From: Saprospiraceae bacterium
Lineage (GTDB): Bacteria > Bacteroidota > Bacteroidia > Chitinophagales > Saprospiraceae
Direction of reading: 5' to 3'
Length of the DNA: 64,000 bases
NCBI GenBank assembly: GCA_016710625.1
Contig: JADJVK010000054.1
Location: 103,043 to 167,042 of the forward strand
Shown: positions 1 through 9,268 of the stretch, piece by piece
How positions within the stretch are numbered: position 1 is the stretch's first letter
How the letters are laid out: every line of letters starts with the position of its first letter
Made by a program: the position numbers and the translations under genes
Notes under the pieces: generated by a model
The model's input: only the letters and a program-made list of their open reading frames with translations
Told to the model about the DNA's origin: nothing
Databases searched by the model: none

Positions 1-2
1 AA

Positions 3-716
3 GATTATGAATCAGTAATCGTAAGAGGTAATAGTAAATACTACACTAAATCTTTAGAAAAAGCGGCTTTGATTGCCTATAATTATAATAAGAATTTCGT
101 AAAATCTTATGAATATTATAGCAGATTAGAAAAAGAACCAGTGGATGACAATACAAAATTTGAAGCACAATTAGGTGCAATGCGGTCTGCATATCGATCA
201 AATAATATGAAAGCTGTGGTGGAAATGGCTGAAAAAGTGTCAAAAAATCCACAGGCATCTGTAGATCAAGTTGCAACTGCTGAATTTTACATTGGCAAAT
301 CTGCTTTTGACCAAAAAGACTTTGACAAGGCGTTGAATGCTTTCAATAAGGTTGTTAGAAACTCAGATAATGAGCAAACGGCAGAAGCTAGATATTTGAT
401 TGCTTATATTTATTACCAAAAGAGAGATTTAGAAATTGCAAATAATCTTTGTGACCAAGCGGCAAAAGAAAGTGCACAATATGAATATTGGGTTGCAAAA
501 TCTATTTTGCTACAATCCGATATTGCTGCAGAGCAAGGGGATTTAGTGAGTGCAAAAGCTGCATTAGAAGCAGTGATTGAAAATTTCAATAAAGATCCTG
601 AACTTGTAAAAATCGCTCAAGATAAATTAGATGCCCTTGATGGAAAATCTAAAAATAAGCTTTCACCGAATAAACCGACGAATAATCTTTTAGAAATGGA
701 TAATGACAAGAATTAA
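3..716 (+). CDS. TPR-repeat protein, 5' end outside window
   Basis: The reading frame is open from base 3 without a start, so this is the C-terminal part of a longer protein. Alternating helices with the TPR pattern (for example AEFYIGKSAFDQKDFDKALN, then ARYLIAYIYYQKRDLEIANN) support several tetratricopeptide repeats across the visible 238 residues, followed by a polar Lys/Asn-rich tail. TPR proteins of this kind are scaffolds. In Bacteroidota they are often periplasmic and sit beside outer-membrane genes, as here, where a barrel gene follows after 40 bp on the same strand. The specific partner is unknown. Confidence 0.8.
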   Translation, partial: DYESVIVRGNSKYYTKSLEKAALIAYNYNKNFVKSYEYYSRLEKEPVDDNTKFEAQLGAMRSAYRSNNMKAVVEMAEKVSKNPQASVDQVATAEFYIGKSAFDQKDFDKALNAFNKVVRNSDNEQTAEARYLIAYIYYQKRDLEIANNLCDQAAKESAQYEYWVAKSILLQSDIAAEQGDLVSAKAALEAVIENFNKDPELVKIAQDKLDALDGKSKNKLSPNKPTNNLLEMDNDKN

Positions 717-756
717 TCCTGCATTATCACTTTTTTAAAACTTTAATTTAATAATT

Positions 757-2382
757 ATGAAGATTCAAAATATAGCAATAACCCTAATATTACTACAATC
801 AATATCTCTTTTCGCTCAGAAAGATAAAAATTTACCTACTGATCAGGTGAATGTTGTCAAGAGTTTTGAAACAAGATTAGCAGATTTCGAAAAGTTGAGT
901 ACAAAACCAACTTTACCCCCTTTGGATACTGTTAATACCAAACAAAACATGAAATATTCTATTCAAGAAAAAACTATCAATATTGATTATGATGCACCTA
1001 AATTGAGACCAATTTCGATGAAGGCTGACCCATTACCTCCTGCTTATGATGGATATTTAAAAGCTGGATATGGATCCTTATCTTCTCCTTATTTCGATGC
1101 TGGTTATATTTTCAATAGTGATAAAACACTCGAAATTGGTGGGAAAGTGCATTATGAATCTGCTAAAAGCACAAAAATAACCAATCAAAAATATAGCAAA
1201 TTTGGAATCAACTTGGATGGTACATACTTGATGGAAAACAATATTGGTTTATCTGCCAAATTGGGTTATGCTGGGAATGGATATTCTTTTTATGGCTACG
1301 ATCATGAAAAATACAATTTCACAAGTGATTCTATAAAACAACAATTCAATGCTTTTGATATTGGTGCAAAAATATTTAGTGTAAAGAAAACTGATAGTGA
1401 TTTTAGTTTTAATGGTGGTTTGGATTTAGGTATTTATAATGATAGATTTGATAGCAAAGAGACGGCTTTAGGATTCAATGCTACTGGAACTAAATGGTTT
1501 GCAGATAAACATCCATTGAATATTACTGTGAAAACACAAAGAGTTGGTTTCTCAGACACTACGGACCAAACTATCAGCAACATCTGGTTGCAACCCAATT
1601 TTGAATACCATCATGATATGTTCAATATTCATGTGGGTGTAAATATGTTAAGTACTGCTTCAAAATTCAAGGTGTTTCCAGACTTTAAAGCTGCTTTGAA
1701 TTTGGCAGATAATGTTTTTACTGTTTTTGCAGGATGGCAAGGAGATGCTCAGATAAATTCATTTAGAACTTTATCAACGTATTGTCCATATGTTCTTTCT
1801 TCTATGAAAATAAATAATGCTTTTTACAATGAATTTTATGGAGGAATCAAAGGTAGTGTGAATATTTTGGATTATCAGGCTCAGGCTGGTTTCAAAAAAG
1901 TGGAGAATCAAGCATTATTTGTATCTGATACTAATCTATTAAGATTCAATAGATTGAGAGTTATATATGATACAGTTTCTATCACTTATGTAAAAGGAAA
2001 TTTAGTTCTCAGACCAATTGCTAATTTAGAAATATCTGGTAGTTTGATTTTCAATGTGTTTAGTCCAAAACATGAAACTGCTGCTTGGCATTTGCCAGCT
2101 TTAGACGGAAATTTTGGTGCAAAATATGGCTTATTGGATGGTCAAGTGAAACTTAAGGGGAATGCTTATTTTCAAAGTGGACCAAATGCTCTAACGAAAA
2201 CAGGAGCAACTGAGCGATTAGGATCTTTATTTGATTTGAGTGTAGGAGCTGAGTATTGGCCTTTGAAAAATGTAGGTATTTATGTTGATGCAAATAATTT
2301 ATTGAATAACAAACGACAACGATGGCTTGGTTATGACCAATTTGGGATAAATATAAACGGCGGTATAGTTGCTAGATTTTAA
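757..2382 (+). CDS. Outer-membrane beta-barrel (TonB-receptor-like) protein
   Basis: The 541-residue protein starts with a signal peptide ending near SLFAQ, a cleavage context typical of Bacteroidota exported proteins. After a roughly 60-residue polar linker come many amphipathic strands with aromatic girdles (GYLKAGYGSLSSPYFDAGY and similar), and it ends in an aromatic residue (GGIVARF). The NLLNNKRQRW stretch near the C-terminus matches the last strands of TonB-dependent-receptor-like barrels. No plug domain is visible, so it is a barrel-only relative. It follows the TPR gene closely and may be co-transcribed with it. Cargo is unknown. Confidence 0.8.
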   Translation: MKIQNIAITLILLQSISLFAQKDKNLPTDQVNVVKSFETRLADFEKLSTKPTLPPLDTVNTKQNMKYSIQEKTINIDYDAPKLRPISMKADPLPPAYDGYLKAGYGSLSSPYFDAGYIFNSDKTLEIGGKVHYESAKSTKITNQKYSKFGINLDGTYLMENNIGLSAKLGYAGNGYSFYGYDHEKYNFTSDSIKQQFNAFDIGAKIFSVKKTDSDFSFNGGLDLGIYNDRFDSKETALGFNATGTKWFADKHPLNITVKTQRVGFSDTTDQTISNIWLQPNFEYHHDMFNIHVGVNMLSTASKFKVFPDFKAALNLADNVFTVFAGWQGDAQINSFRTLSTYCPYVLSSMKINNAFYNEFYGGIKGSVNILDYQAQAGFKKVENQALFVSDTNLLRFNRLRVIYDTVSITYVKGNLVLRPIANLEISGSLIFNVFSPKHETAAWHLPALDGNFGAKYGLLDGQVKLKGNAYFQSGPNALTKTGATERLGSLFDLSVGAEYWPLKNVGIYVDANNLLNNKRQRWLGYDQFGININGGIVARF

Positions 2383-2392
2383 ATAGCATTAT

Positions 2393-2459
2393 AAAAGTAG
2401 ATTATTCAATTTGATAAGAAATTTTTAAAAAGAATTTAATCAGTGAATAATCTACTTTT
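2393..2459. terminator. Long inverted repeat, bidirectional terminator
   Basis: A 16-bp perfect inverted repeat (AAAAGTAGATTATTCA at 2393-2408 and its complement at 2444-2459) flanks a 35-nt loop between two convergent genes. The A-rich left arm and T-rich right end give a U-tract in either direction. Confidence 0.7.
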
Positions 2460-2460
2460 C

Positions 2461-4131
2461 TTAAGAATTAATCAATTTCCCTGTAACCTCAACTAAAAAA
2501 TATTGACTGCTATTTTGAAAACGAGTATTTTTATTCAGCCATTCTATATTTAAAGTAGTAACTGCAGTATGCAGACCAGATTTTAAAATTTTGAGTATCA
2601 ACCCTTTTTGTTCTAATTCTTTGAATCCATTCTGATCTGTTAATATCCAATTTCCTAAATCAACTTCTTCCGATTTTTCAATGTTTTTGGGTAAAATATT
2701 GCTATAAAATACGAATGAATGGCTCACATCTATTTTATATGTAAAAAAGTCAGTCGCATTTCGATTATTTGATTTTAAATACTTACCAACATTACTTCCT
2801 AATTGATATTGTAAAAGATTTGGATAAAACCAAGTGCTCAAGAAAACATTGATAGTGAGTAAGGTAACCAAACTATGTTTGATGAAAGTTGGTAAAGAAA
2901 CTCTTTTTAACAATACTACAATTAAAAATACAATAAGCAACAATGCAAAAATTAAACTCCAATTTAAAGGAAAAACATAAAAGTGAATTATTGGGATAAG
3001 CAACCATAAAGCACTGACAATGATAAAATTAAAGATGTAGAAAAAAGTATAAAACTTGGTGAATTTACTGATTCGCTCTATTCTAGTTTTCTTTCTAATT
3101 TCGTGAATGGCTTCAGCAGTAATGATAGATGCAAAAGGAAATACCACAAAAATATAATGAGGCAATTGGTACCGAGACATTGCAAGGGCAATATAAGTCA
3201 ATGTAAATCCAAAGAATGTGATTTCTTCAATAGCACTTTTTTTAACTATTTGTTTTAACTTAATCAACCAACCTGCTAAGAAAAATAGTATCCAAGGAGC
3301 ATAACTCCAAACCATGTTTTGTAAAAGGAAAAAGAAATTTCCATGCTCACTCCAAGTGCTTTCACCTGTAATTCTTCCGAAGGATTGGGTCCAAAAGAAA
3401 AATTTTAACCCAGAAATTTCGCTTTGTTTGTATAGGATTTTCTCAGGATGCAAATCAAATTGTAGATATAGACCAATGCACATGGGAATTATTAAAATAC
3501 CAATAGTTAGTATTCCAACTAAATATTGCCATTTGAATAAATAATTCCATTTTTTTCGATAGAGAAAATAGCCTCCAAATGCAAAAATGACGATTGCAAT
3601 TGCTATGGGTCCTTTTGTCATCAAACCCCCAGCCATTGCTGCAAAGGCAAATATATAGTACGTAATTTTTTTGTTAGATAAAGCTTCTGAAAACAACCAA
3701 ACGGATAACATCACCCAACCCATCAACATTGTATCTGTTCTGCAATCATGAGTTATTAAAAACAATGCCTGACAGGTGCCTAAAATCAAAGAAGCATAAT
3801 AGGGTATTGGAGGAGCATAATATTTTTTTGCAAACTGATAAGTGCTAAAAATAGCTATCAAAGCGAAGATGAGGTTAACAAATCGATATACAACATCTGA
3901 AGTACCGAAAATAGTCATGAAAAAGGAAGTAATCCAGAACAATAAAGGTGGCTTATCCAAATAATCTCTGCCTAGATCAAAAATCTGTAAATAAGATTTA
4001 TTGATGGTCATTTCTTTGCTGATGGATGCATATTGAGCTGCATCCACATCCATCAAATCTATTCTCCACCCCAAAAGATAAACCATGAGGATGATGAGCC
4101 ATAATAAATAATATTTATAATGTTGTATCAT
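2461..4131 (-). CDS. GT39/ArnT-like membrane glycosyltransferase
   Basis: The 556-residue polytopic protein has about 11-12 hydrophobic helices and a polar C-terminal domain. Its N-terminal first periplasmic loop carries an acidic pair in the context MDVDAAQYASISKEM and then DYLDKPPLLFW. This is the signature of GT-C transferases of the PMT/ArnT family, which use polyprenyl-phosphate sugars to modify lipid A or proteins on the periplasmic side. The start overlaps the stop of bshC by 4 bp, so the two are translationally coupled. The exact acceptor cannot be read from the sequence. Confidence 0.85.
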   Translation of the reverse strand: MIQHYKYYLLWLIILMVYLLGWRIDLMDVDAAQYASISKEMTINKSYLQIFDLGRDYLDKPPLLFWITSFFMTIFGTSDVVYRFVNLIFALIAIFSTYQFAKKYYAPPIPYYASLILGTCQALFLITHDCRTDTMLMGWVMLSVWLFSEALSNKKITYYIFAFAAMAGGLMTKGPIAIAIVIFAFGGYFLYRKKWNYLFKWQYLVGILTIGILIIPMCIGLYLQFDLHPEKILYKQSEISGLKFFFWTQSFGRITGESTWSEHGNFFFLLQNMVWSYAPWILFFLAGWLIKLKQIVKKSAIEEITFFGFTLTYIALAMSRYQLPHYIFVVFPFASIITAEAIHEIRKKTRIERISKFTKFYTFFYIFNFIIVSALWLLIPIIHFYVFPLNWSLIFALLLIVFLIVVLLKRVSLPTFIKHSLVTLLTINVFLSTWFYPNLLQYQLGSNVGKYLKSNNRNATDFFTYKIDVSHSFVFYSNILPKNIEKSEEVDLGNWILTDQNGFKELEQKGLILKILKSGLHTAVTTLNIEWLNKNTRFQNSSQYFLVEVTGKLINS

Positions 4132-5723
4132 ATTTCAGCTTCTAAGATTAGAAAATCTGCTGTTAATGGTTTTAGATATTGAAATAAATATGCCAAAAAA
4201 TCATCCCCATACTTCAAATAATAAGGCAAAAAGTTATCCACTCTTTCTTGAAGCCCATTATTTGGGAAAAACTTTTGATGTAGGTTTCTAATTTGTTGCA
4301 CCTGAGTATCGTGTTTTTGTTTACTAGCCCGCATCAGCCTACTTTCCAATTGGTCAATTACACCAAGTTGTTTGTTCATTTCTACCACCACAGTGGATGA
4401 AAGTGTTGGGTCGATTGACTCAGCGATGGTCTTAATATTCTCAAAAATTGCAGTTAATTGGCTTTTGTTTTCAGATAAAGAAAGATTTGTCTCAGTATTT
4501 TTGATAATATAATCTTTTACAAGAACCTCAATATCTTGAAATAAATCTATTGAAGCAAACCCTAATTTATGTAATTTTTTGCTCGAATCCTTATCTACCC
4601 AAATGACTGAATTCCTTCTGACTAAAATCGGATAGGGAATGTTGTAATGTTCAAATTGTGTTTTTCTTTCCAACCAGTATGCAATTTCACCACCACCACC
4701 GATGTAGGCAAGATTGGGTAAAATCATTTCTTGAAATAGTGGTCTCATGATGACATTTGGACTAAAATGATTCGGGTGGTTTTCTATTTCTGCAATAATT
4801 TCGTTTTCAGTGAATTGTATATCTGTGTTTAAAACTTTATATAGATTTTCTTCAAAAACTATCCTTTCTCTTAATCCTTTTTGTATGTAAAAGAAATTGA
4901 TTTCTCTTGGAAAAGCCTGGTTTTTATAGCCAAGATTTTCTAATTTTTGAATACTTTGATCCACCAGTTGTTTTGAGGTTTGGTGAAGGATTTCATCCTT
5001 AATGATTGGTGAAAATATCTTTTTAAATTGGTCGTCATACATATTGATAACCAACAAATTATATTTTTCAAAAATAGTGTCAATTAAAAACTGAGTAGCT
5101 TCAAAATAGGTTTCAAAACTAGTATATGCTTTTTCGATAACCTGATAAATGTAATCTGCATTTTCTGAATTGCCTAAAACTTGTTTTAATTGTCCCAAAA
5201 AATCTTTCAATGAATCCAAACCAAATAAACCGACAGGTCCTTTTTCATTGGATTCCCAAACTAATTTTTTGTTAAAAATATGAATATGATTGACTTCTTC
5301 AAAATCGTGGTCTTCTCCGCCAATAACAAAAAAAGGAACAAAATTGTAGGCTGGATACTGCTCTTTTAGTTCACTTGTTAAGTTTATTGTAGAAACTATT
5401 TTATAAATAAAATAAAGTGGTCCTAAACAAACTATGGGTTGATGTGCTGTAGCAATCGTAAAAGTATCTTCACTCAGCAAACTTTCAATTAGCTCTTTTC
5501 TATTTTCAAGTTTGTTAATTGCTTGATATTGAGCGGTTAATACTTTGTTCAAAGTGGCTCTATCAATATTCTGCAATTTTTTTGCTTCAATTAATTTTTC
5601 AAAATGCTCAATAGTTGGAGAAAGGTTATAAAATGGACTTAAATCTTGATTTAAATTTTTATAAGCAATATCTGTTTTAGATAATTGGCTAATTTTTGAA
5701 TAATTTAAAGAAGTAGCAATCAT
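4128..5723 (-). CDS. bshC: Bacillithiol biosynthesis cysteine-adding enzyme BshC
   Basis: This 531-residue protein matches the BshC (YllA) family in length and motifs. A HUP-like nucleotide-binding core carries ATAHQPIVCLGPLYF near residue 95 and FFVIGGEDHDFEEVNH near residue 133. A long C-terminal coiled coil (about 430-500) is the family's dimerisation helix. BshC is thought to add cysteine to GlcN-malate, completing bacillithiol, the low-molecular-weight thiol of many Bacteroidota and Firmicutes. It is the upstream gene of a two-gene unit with the GT39 gene. No other bsh genes are in the window. Confidence 0.93.
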   Translation of the reverse strand: MIATSLNYSKISQLSKTDIAYKNLNQDLSPFYNLSPTIEHFEKLIEAKKLQNIDRATLNKVLTAQYQAINKLENRKELIESLLSEDTFTIATAHQPIVCLGPLYFIYKIVSTINLTSELKEQYPAYNFVPFFVIGGEDHDFEEVNHIHIFNKKLVWESNEKGPVGLFGLDSLKDFLGQLKQVLGNSENADYIYQVIEKAYTSFETYFEATQFLIDTIFEKYNLLVINMYDDQFKKIFSPIIKDEILHQTSKQLVDQSIQKLENLGYKNQAFPREINFFYIQKGLRERIVFEENLYKVLNTDIQFTENEIIAEIENHPNHFSPNVIMRPLFQEMILPNLAYIGGGGEIAYWLERKTQFEHYNIPYPILVRRNSVIWVDKDSSKKLHKLGFASIDLFQDIEVLVKDYIIKNTETNLSLSENKSQLTAIFENIKTIAESIDPTLSSTVVVEMNKQLGVIDQLESRLMRASKQKHDTQVQQIRNLHQKFFPNNGLQERVDNFLPYYLKYGDDFLAYLFQYLKPLTADFLILEAEI

Positions 5724-5823
5724 ATTTAAAATATAATGGGCAAAGATAATCTACTGTATTGTAAAAAATGAACTTCTACAATATAAGATTGATGTTAACA
5801 GTTTTCTTTACCAAATGTTTTAA

Positions 5824-6513
5824 TTACTGTTTGCTTTCTAAAGTTTGGATTAATTGAGGAATGATTTTCAAAGCACTTTCATAACCAATTTGAAATATTT
5901 CATCAGCTTTAGAAATACTAAATAGGGTCATATTCCTCAATCCGAAGTGATTGATGATTAAATCACAGGAATCCACGTCAATTGTTGTATTTTGATTCAC
6001 CACTAAGTCAAAACATCTTATGCCAATTTCTTTCATGGTTGTCAATTCATGGTTATCAATATCAACATATGGTATCAAATTGCTACCAATGAGAAGATTG
6101 CAATCCTTTTTTATTACTCTTGCTGGTAGATTTACTATTGAGCCTTTTTCTTTGATTTCCGGAATTCCTTTTGTCAGATTGGTAACTGCTATTTTTAATG
6201 GGATATTTAGTTTTGCAAAATCATTGTGAGGGATCATTTTTAGAATTTTTTCTTCTAAAAATGTAGTTTTCACTAAACCTCCAGTAGGCAATCTCATGCT
6301 GAAAAACTTGAAAATAGTGGTATCTCTCACAAATTCCATCATATCTTCTGAGCTAAAGCCATTTGCATACAATGCTGCAACTATGGAGCCTGCACTAGTA
6401 CCTGAAACGACATCTAATTGTATATTATTTTCTTCAAAAGCTTTTAGAACACCGATATGAGCAACGCCTCTTGCACCTCCACCAGAGAATGCCATTCCTA
6501 TTTTCATCATCAA
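5824..6513 (-). CDS. Patatin-like phospholipase, catalytic Asp region missing
   Basis: The start of the patatin fold is intact: the oxyanion loop GGGARG near residue 10 and the nucleophile elbow GTSAGS near residue 39. After about residue 120 the sequence passes directly from KEKGSI to VNLPARVIKKDC. Family members have about 35 residues here, including the ASSAIP-type segment and the DGG motif with the catalytic aspartate. The reading frame is kept through the junction. At 229 residues it is shorter than the usual 255-265. As written it should be inactive. It may be a real deletion allele or an assembly collapse. It lies 19 bp downstream of a T9SS cargo gene on the same strand. Confidence 0.8.
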   Translation of the reverse strand: MMMKIGMAFSGGGARGVAHIGVLKAFEENNIQLDVVSGTSAGSIVAALYANGFSSEDMMEFVRDTTIFKFFSMRLPTGGLVKTTFLEEKILKMIPHNDFAKLNIPLKIAVTNLTKGIPEIKEKGSIVNLPARVIKKDCNLLIGSNLIPYVDIDNHELTTMKEIGIRCFDLVVNQNTTIDVDSCDLIINHFGLRNMTLFSISKADEIFQIGYESALKIIPQLIQTLESKQ

Positions 6514-6532
6514 TCTAGTTATTTTTTATATA

Positions 6533-8173
6533 CTAGTATTTAACGATTTTTTGAACAAAAGATTCTGCGATATGATTTGTTTTTAAAAAATAAGTACCAC
6601 TTGGTAAATTTGAAAAGTCGATATTTAATTTATTTTGGTCGATATCCATGATTATTTTGCCTTCATTATCAGTCAGTTGTATGTTTTGGCTTGAGTGGTG
6701 ATAATCAATAAGATTCAAGCTATTTTCAACTGGATTTGGATAAGCCAATTTCTTTTGCTCATTCAAGTCAATCAAAGTGTTCGCTATCTCTAAATCACTC
6801 ATGTACCTTGGTTGAATGATATAATCCGTATTATAAGGCAGTTTATTTGAGTTTTGAATTTCTACTCCTGACAATTTGAAAGTTTTGTTTATCGGATTAG
6901 AAAGATTGAAAATATCTGTATTTTCCTTAATTCTCATAACAAAACTGCTGGTTCCATCTGTTACTTGAACATCAAAAAATGGACTCTTTTTCACCCATTC
7001 TTGTTCATTTACTATTTTAACAGCATTATTCCAAGTTACCAAAGTATTCTCATAACCTTCATTTAATTCAATAATAGTTTGAGGAGATTTATAATCTTTT
7101 ATATTTTGATCCAAAAATAAGGTATCGATGCTTACCACTGTTAGCCCAGATAACTGTTTTAGAGTTCCCCAAACTGTAATTTGTTGTTTTTCAGTGGCAT
7201 TATAATTGAAATTAGTAGTCGAATTATAAATCATAATTCCTTCACCATCCTCATTTGTCAATAAAAACTCCAATTTTTTTCCAGCAATAAAATTTGGCGA
7301 ACTCACTATTCCAGAAATCTTAACGTTGCTATTCAAATTGTAGGGTTTTCCATAAATATCATTTTCTCGACATTCTTTGATGGTCAACGATTCATAAATT
7401 TTTCTAGGAATCAAGTCATCAGCACTTCTTGGAACTAAAATATAATTCTCTAAAAATGGTGGAGAATCATCATCTTGAGAGCCAAAACCTATGATATCGA
7501 ATTCTCCAAAAGGAACAGGCAATTTAGATAATGTTGATTTTTCAGAAATCAAAATTTCAAATAATCGAATATTATTTGAAACTGTAACTTTAAATGGACT
7601 TGTTGAATTCTGTACCCACTGTTTAACATCTTTTAAATGAACCTTTTCAATTTTAACCAACTTCGATTCTGTTGATTCATCCAAAACTTTAACTATCATA
7701 GGTTTGATTAAATTATTGATAATTCCTGTTTTAAAAAAAGTATCAACTTGAATGTTTATTCTTCCATTGAATTGACTTACAATACCTCTAACGACAATCT
7801 CATCACCAATTTTGAAATTTGGGAAAACAGTCGCATCTTTTTCAATTAAAATACCATTGGTATCTTTATCCATAATATAGACTGAATATTTTTGAGATGT
7901 CAGATTATCTGAATAAATATAACCTTTTACCTCATATTTTTTATTCAATTCAATGGCTATACCGTTTAAACCAGTTTTTAAAATATCATTAATATTGTAT
8001 TGTGGATAATTTTCGTCTAAAAGAATATCTATTTCATTAATAATATTTTTGTTCCCAACTCTATTATTAAAATTTATAATATCCTGTGAAGCTTCTTTTT
8101 TTTGCTCTACTTGAGCTGTTAAAAAAAGAGAGCAGGAAACAAAATAAAAAATGGAGAAATAAAGTTTTTTCAT
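6533..8173 (-). CDS. Secreted OB-fold repeat protein with T9SS type A tail
   Basis: The 546-residue protein has an N-terminal signal peptide (hydrophobic core FYFVSCSLFLTA). Its body contains two copies of a paired unit. One half resembles OB-fold nucleic-acid-binding strands (KIGDEIVVRGIVSQFNGRI and QITVWGTLKQLSGLTVVSI). The other has a recurring KxVKEQEWVxxSPFxVxV-like segment (VKQWVQNSTSPFKVTV, NEQEWVKKSPFFDVQV). The C-terminal 75 residues (LAYPNPVENSLNLI to LPSGTYFLKTN) are a Por secretion/T9SS type A sorting domain, so the product is exported and probably surface-attached. This is similar to DUF5689-type lipoproteins and extracellular nuclease-associated OB domains. Ligand is unknown. 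Confidence 0.8.
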   Translation of the reverse strand: MKKLYFSIFYFVSCSLFLTAQVEQKKEASQDIINFNNRVGNKNIINEIDILLDENYPQYNINDILKTGLNGIAIELNKKYEVKGYIYSDNLTSQKYSVYIMDKDTNGILIEKDATVFPNFKIGDEIVVRGIVSQFNGRINIQVDTFFKTGIINNLIKPMIVKVLDESTESKLVKIEKVHLKDVKQWVQNSTSPFKVTVSNNIRLFEILISEKSTLSKLPVPFGEFDIIGFGSQDDDSPPFLENYILVPRSADDLIPRKIYESLTIKECRENDIYGKPYNLNSNVKISGIVSSPNFIAGKKLEFLLTNEDGEGIMIYNSTTNFNYNATEKQQITVWGTLKQLSGLTVVSIDTLFLDQNIKDYKSPQTIIELNEGYENTLVTWNNAVKIVNEQEWVKKSPFFDVQVTDGTSSFVMRIKENTDIFNLSNPINKTFKLSGVEIQNSNKLPYNTDYIIQPRYMSDLEIANTLIDLNEQKKLAYPNPVENSLNLIDYHHSSQNIQLTDNEGKIIMDIDQNKLNIDFSNLPSGTYFLKTNHIAESFVQKIVKY

Positions 8174-8485
8174 GTTATAATATCAACTAACCTAATTAAT
8201 GCCATAAAGATAATTGTTTGTCTATCAAATACCAATTAAAAAATAAAAAAATATTGAATATTTGTTTGAAAATATTTTTAAACTAATAAATTCACCCAAT
8301 ATCCTTTGAATGAATATATTACAAAATAATTTTATTTGAATCTGTATGTTTAAACTTTCAATTTTTATTCTTTCAATTTTTTAAATTAATCGAATTATAA
8401 TTTCAATTTAATTTGATTGGAAGGATGTCAAAAAAGGAATTTCGAATGATTTTAGTAATAAATTTCAATATCATTTTTTTTCAAT
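8174..8485. other. AT-rich divergent intergenic region
   Basis: About 310 bases between divergently transcribed genes. I see no open frame, tRNA or clear hairpin. The only recognisable element is the -7 box at its right end, listed separately. Confidence 0.6.
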
Positions 8486-8493
8486 TATTTTTG
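8486..8493 (+). promoter_or_regulatory. Bacteroidota -7 promoter element TATTTTTG
   Basis: TATTTTTG fits the TAnnTTTG -7 consensus of the Bacteroidota housekeeping sigma factor. The expected start of transcription near 8500 falls between an upstream GTG (8495) and the ATG at 8510, which favours the ATG as the real start. Confidence 0.5.
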
Positions 8494-8509
8494 TGTGAAA
8501 TTTTTTTAT

Positions 8510-9139
8510 ATGGGACTCTTTACAAGAGAAGATAATGATTCGAGGTTAGATGAAATGGCATCATTGGCAAGGTCGATGAATGCTTCATTTGAAGCAGAAG
8601 ATGATTCGGGAATCATTAAATTACTGAAGGATTTTAATATTTATGCTAGTTGGAATAATAAACAAAAAATAAAGCATGTTATCAAATTAGACGATGCTTT
8701 TCTGGAAACTAGATTACTTGTTTTTGACCATTATGTAACAAAACATGCCAATAATGCAAGAGTTTTGGAGAAACAAACTGCCTATTTTATTCAATCCAAA
8801 AAATGGGTTTTGCCTGAAATTTTAATGCAACCTGAAGATTTGTTCCAAAAAATTGCACATTTTTTTGGTGGTCAAGACATCAATTTTACTACTCATCCAG
8901 AGTTTTCTAGAAATTATCGACTTAAAGGAGACCCCGATTTAATCGATAATACATTTAACCATGATGTTTTGAATTTCTTTACAGTGGAAAGGGATTGGAC
9001 GATGGAAGCTCTGAATTATTATTTACTTTTTTATAAGAAAAAACAATTGATTGATCCTCAAAATATTAAAAAAGACATTACCAATTTGACTAATTTGCTG
9101 AAATATTTTGAAGCCGAAAGTTTGGATTTAGGAATATAG
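8510..9139 (+). CDS. Conserved hypothetical protein, about 209 residues
   Basis: A soluble, helix-rich protein beginning MGLFTREDNDSRLDEMASL. A GTG five codons upstream would extend it, but a promoter element at 8486-8493 places the transcript start downstream of that GTG. I recognise no domain. It has no signal peptide or membrane segment, is moderately acidic, and is rich in aromatic residues in the second half (NYYLLFYKKKQ). It stands alone, with a separate promoter before the ABC transporter downstream. Function unknown. Confidence 0.65.
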   Translation: MGLFTREDNDSRLDEMASLARSMNASFEAEDDSGIIKLLKDFNIYASWNNKQKIKHVIKLDDAFLETRLLVFDHYVTKHANNARVLEKQTAYFIQSKKWVLPEILMQPEDLFQKIAHFFGGQDINFTTHPEFSRNYRLKGDPDLIDNTFNHDVLNFFTVERDWTMEALNYYLLFYKKKQLIDPQNIKKDITNLTNLLKYFEAESLDLGI

Positions 9140-9256
9140 TAATCATTTTTTTTGAGTTCTTTTTGTTGTTTTTTAACAATTCCTAATAAAGATTGTTTTA
9201 TCCTTTATTTTTTACTTTAAAATTATTATGATTGTCATAACGAACCCACTTTTTAT

Positions 9257-9264
9257 TAAATTTG
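9257..9264 (+). promoter_or_regulatory. Bacteroidota -7 promoter element TAAATTTG
   Basis: TAAATTTG lies 4 bases before the ATG of the ABC transporter. A TTG at 9232-9234, 22 bp upstream, could be the -33 element. Initiation here would give a leaderless or near-leaderless transcript. Confidence 0.5.
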
Positions 9265-9268
9265 CCTT

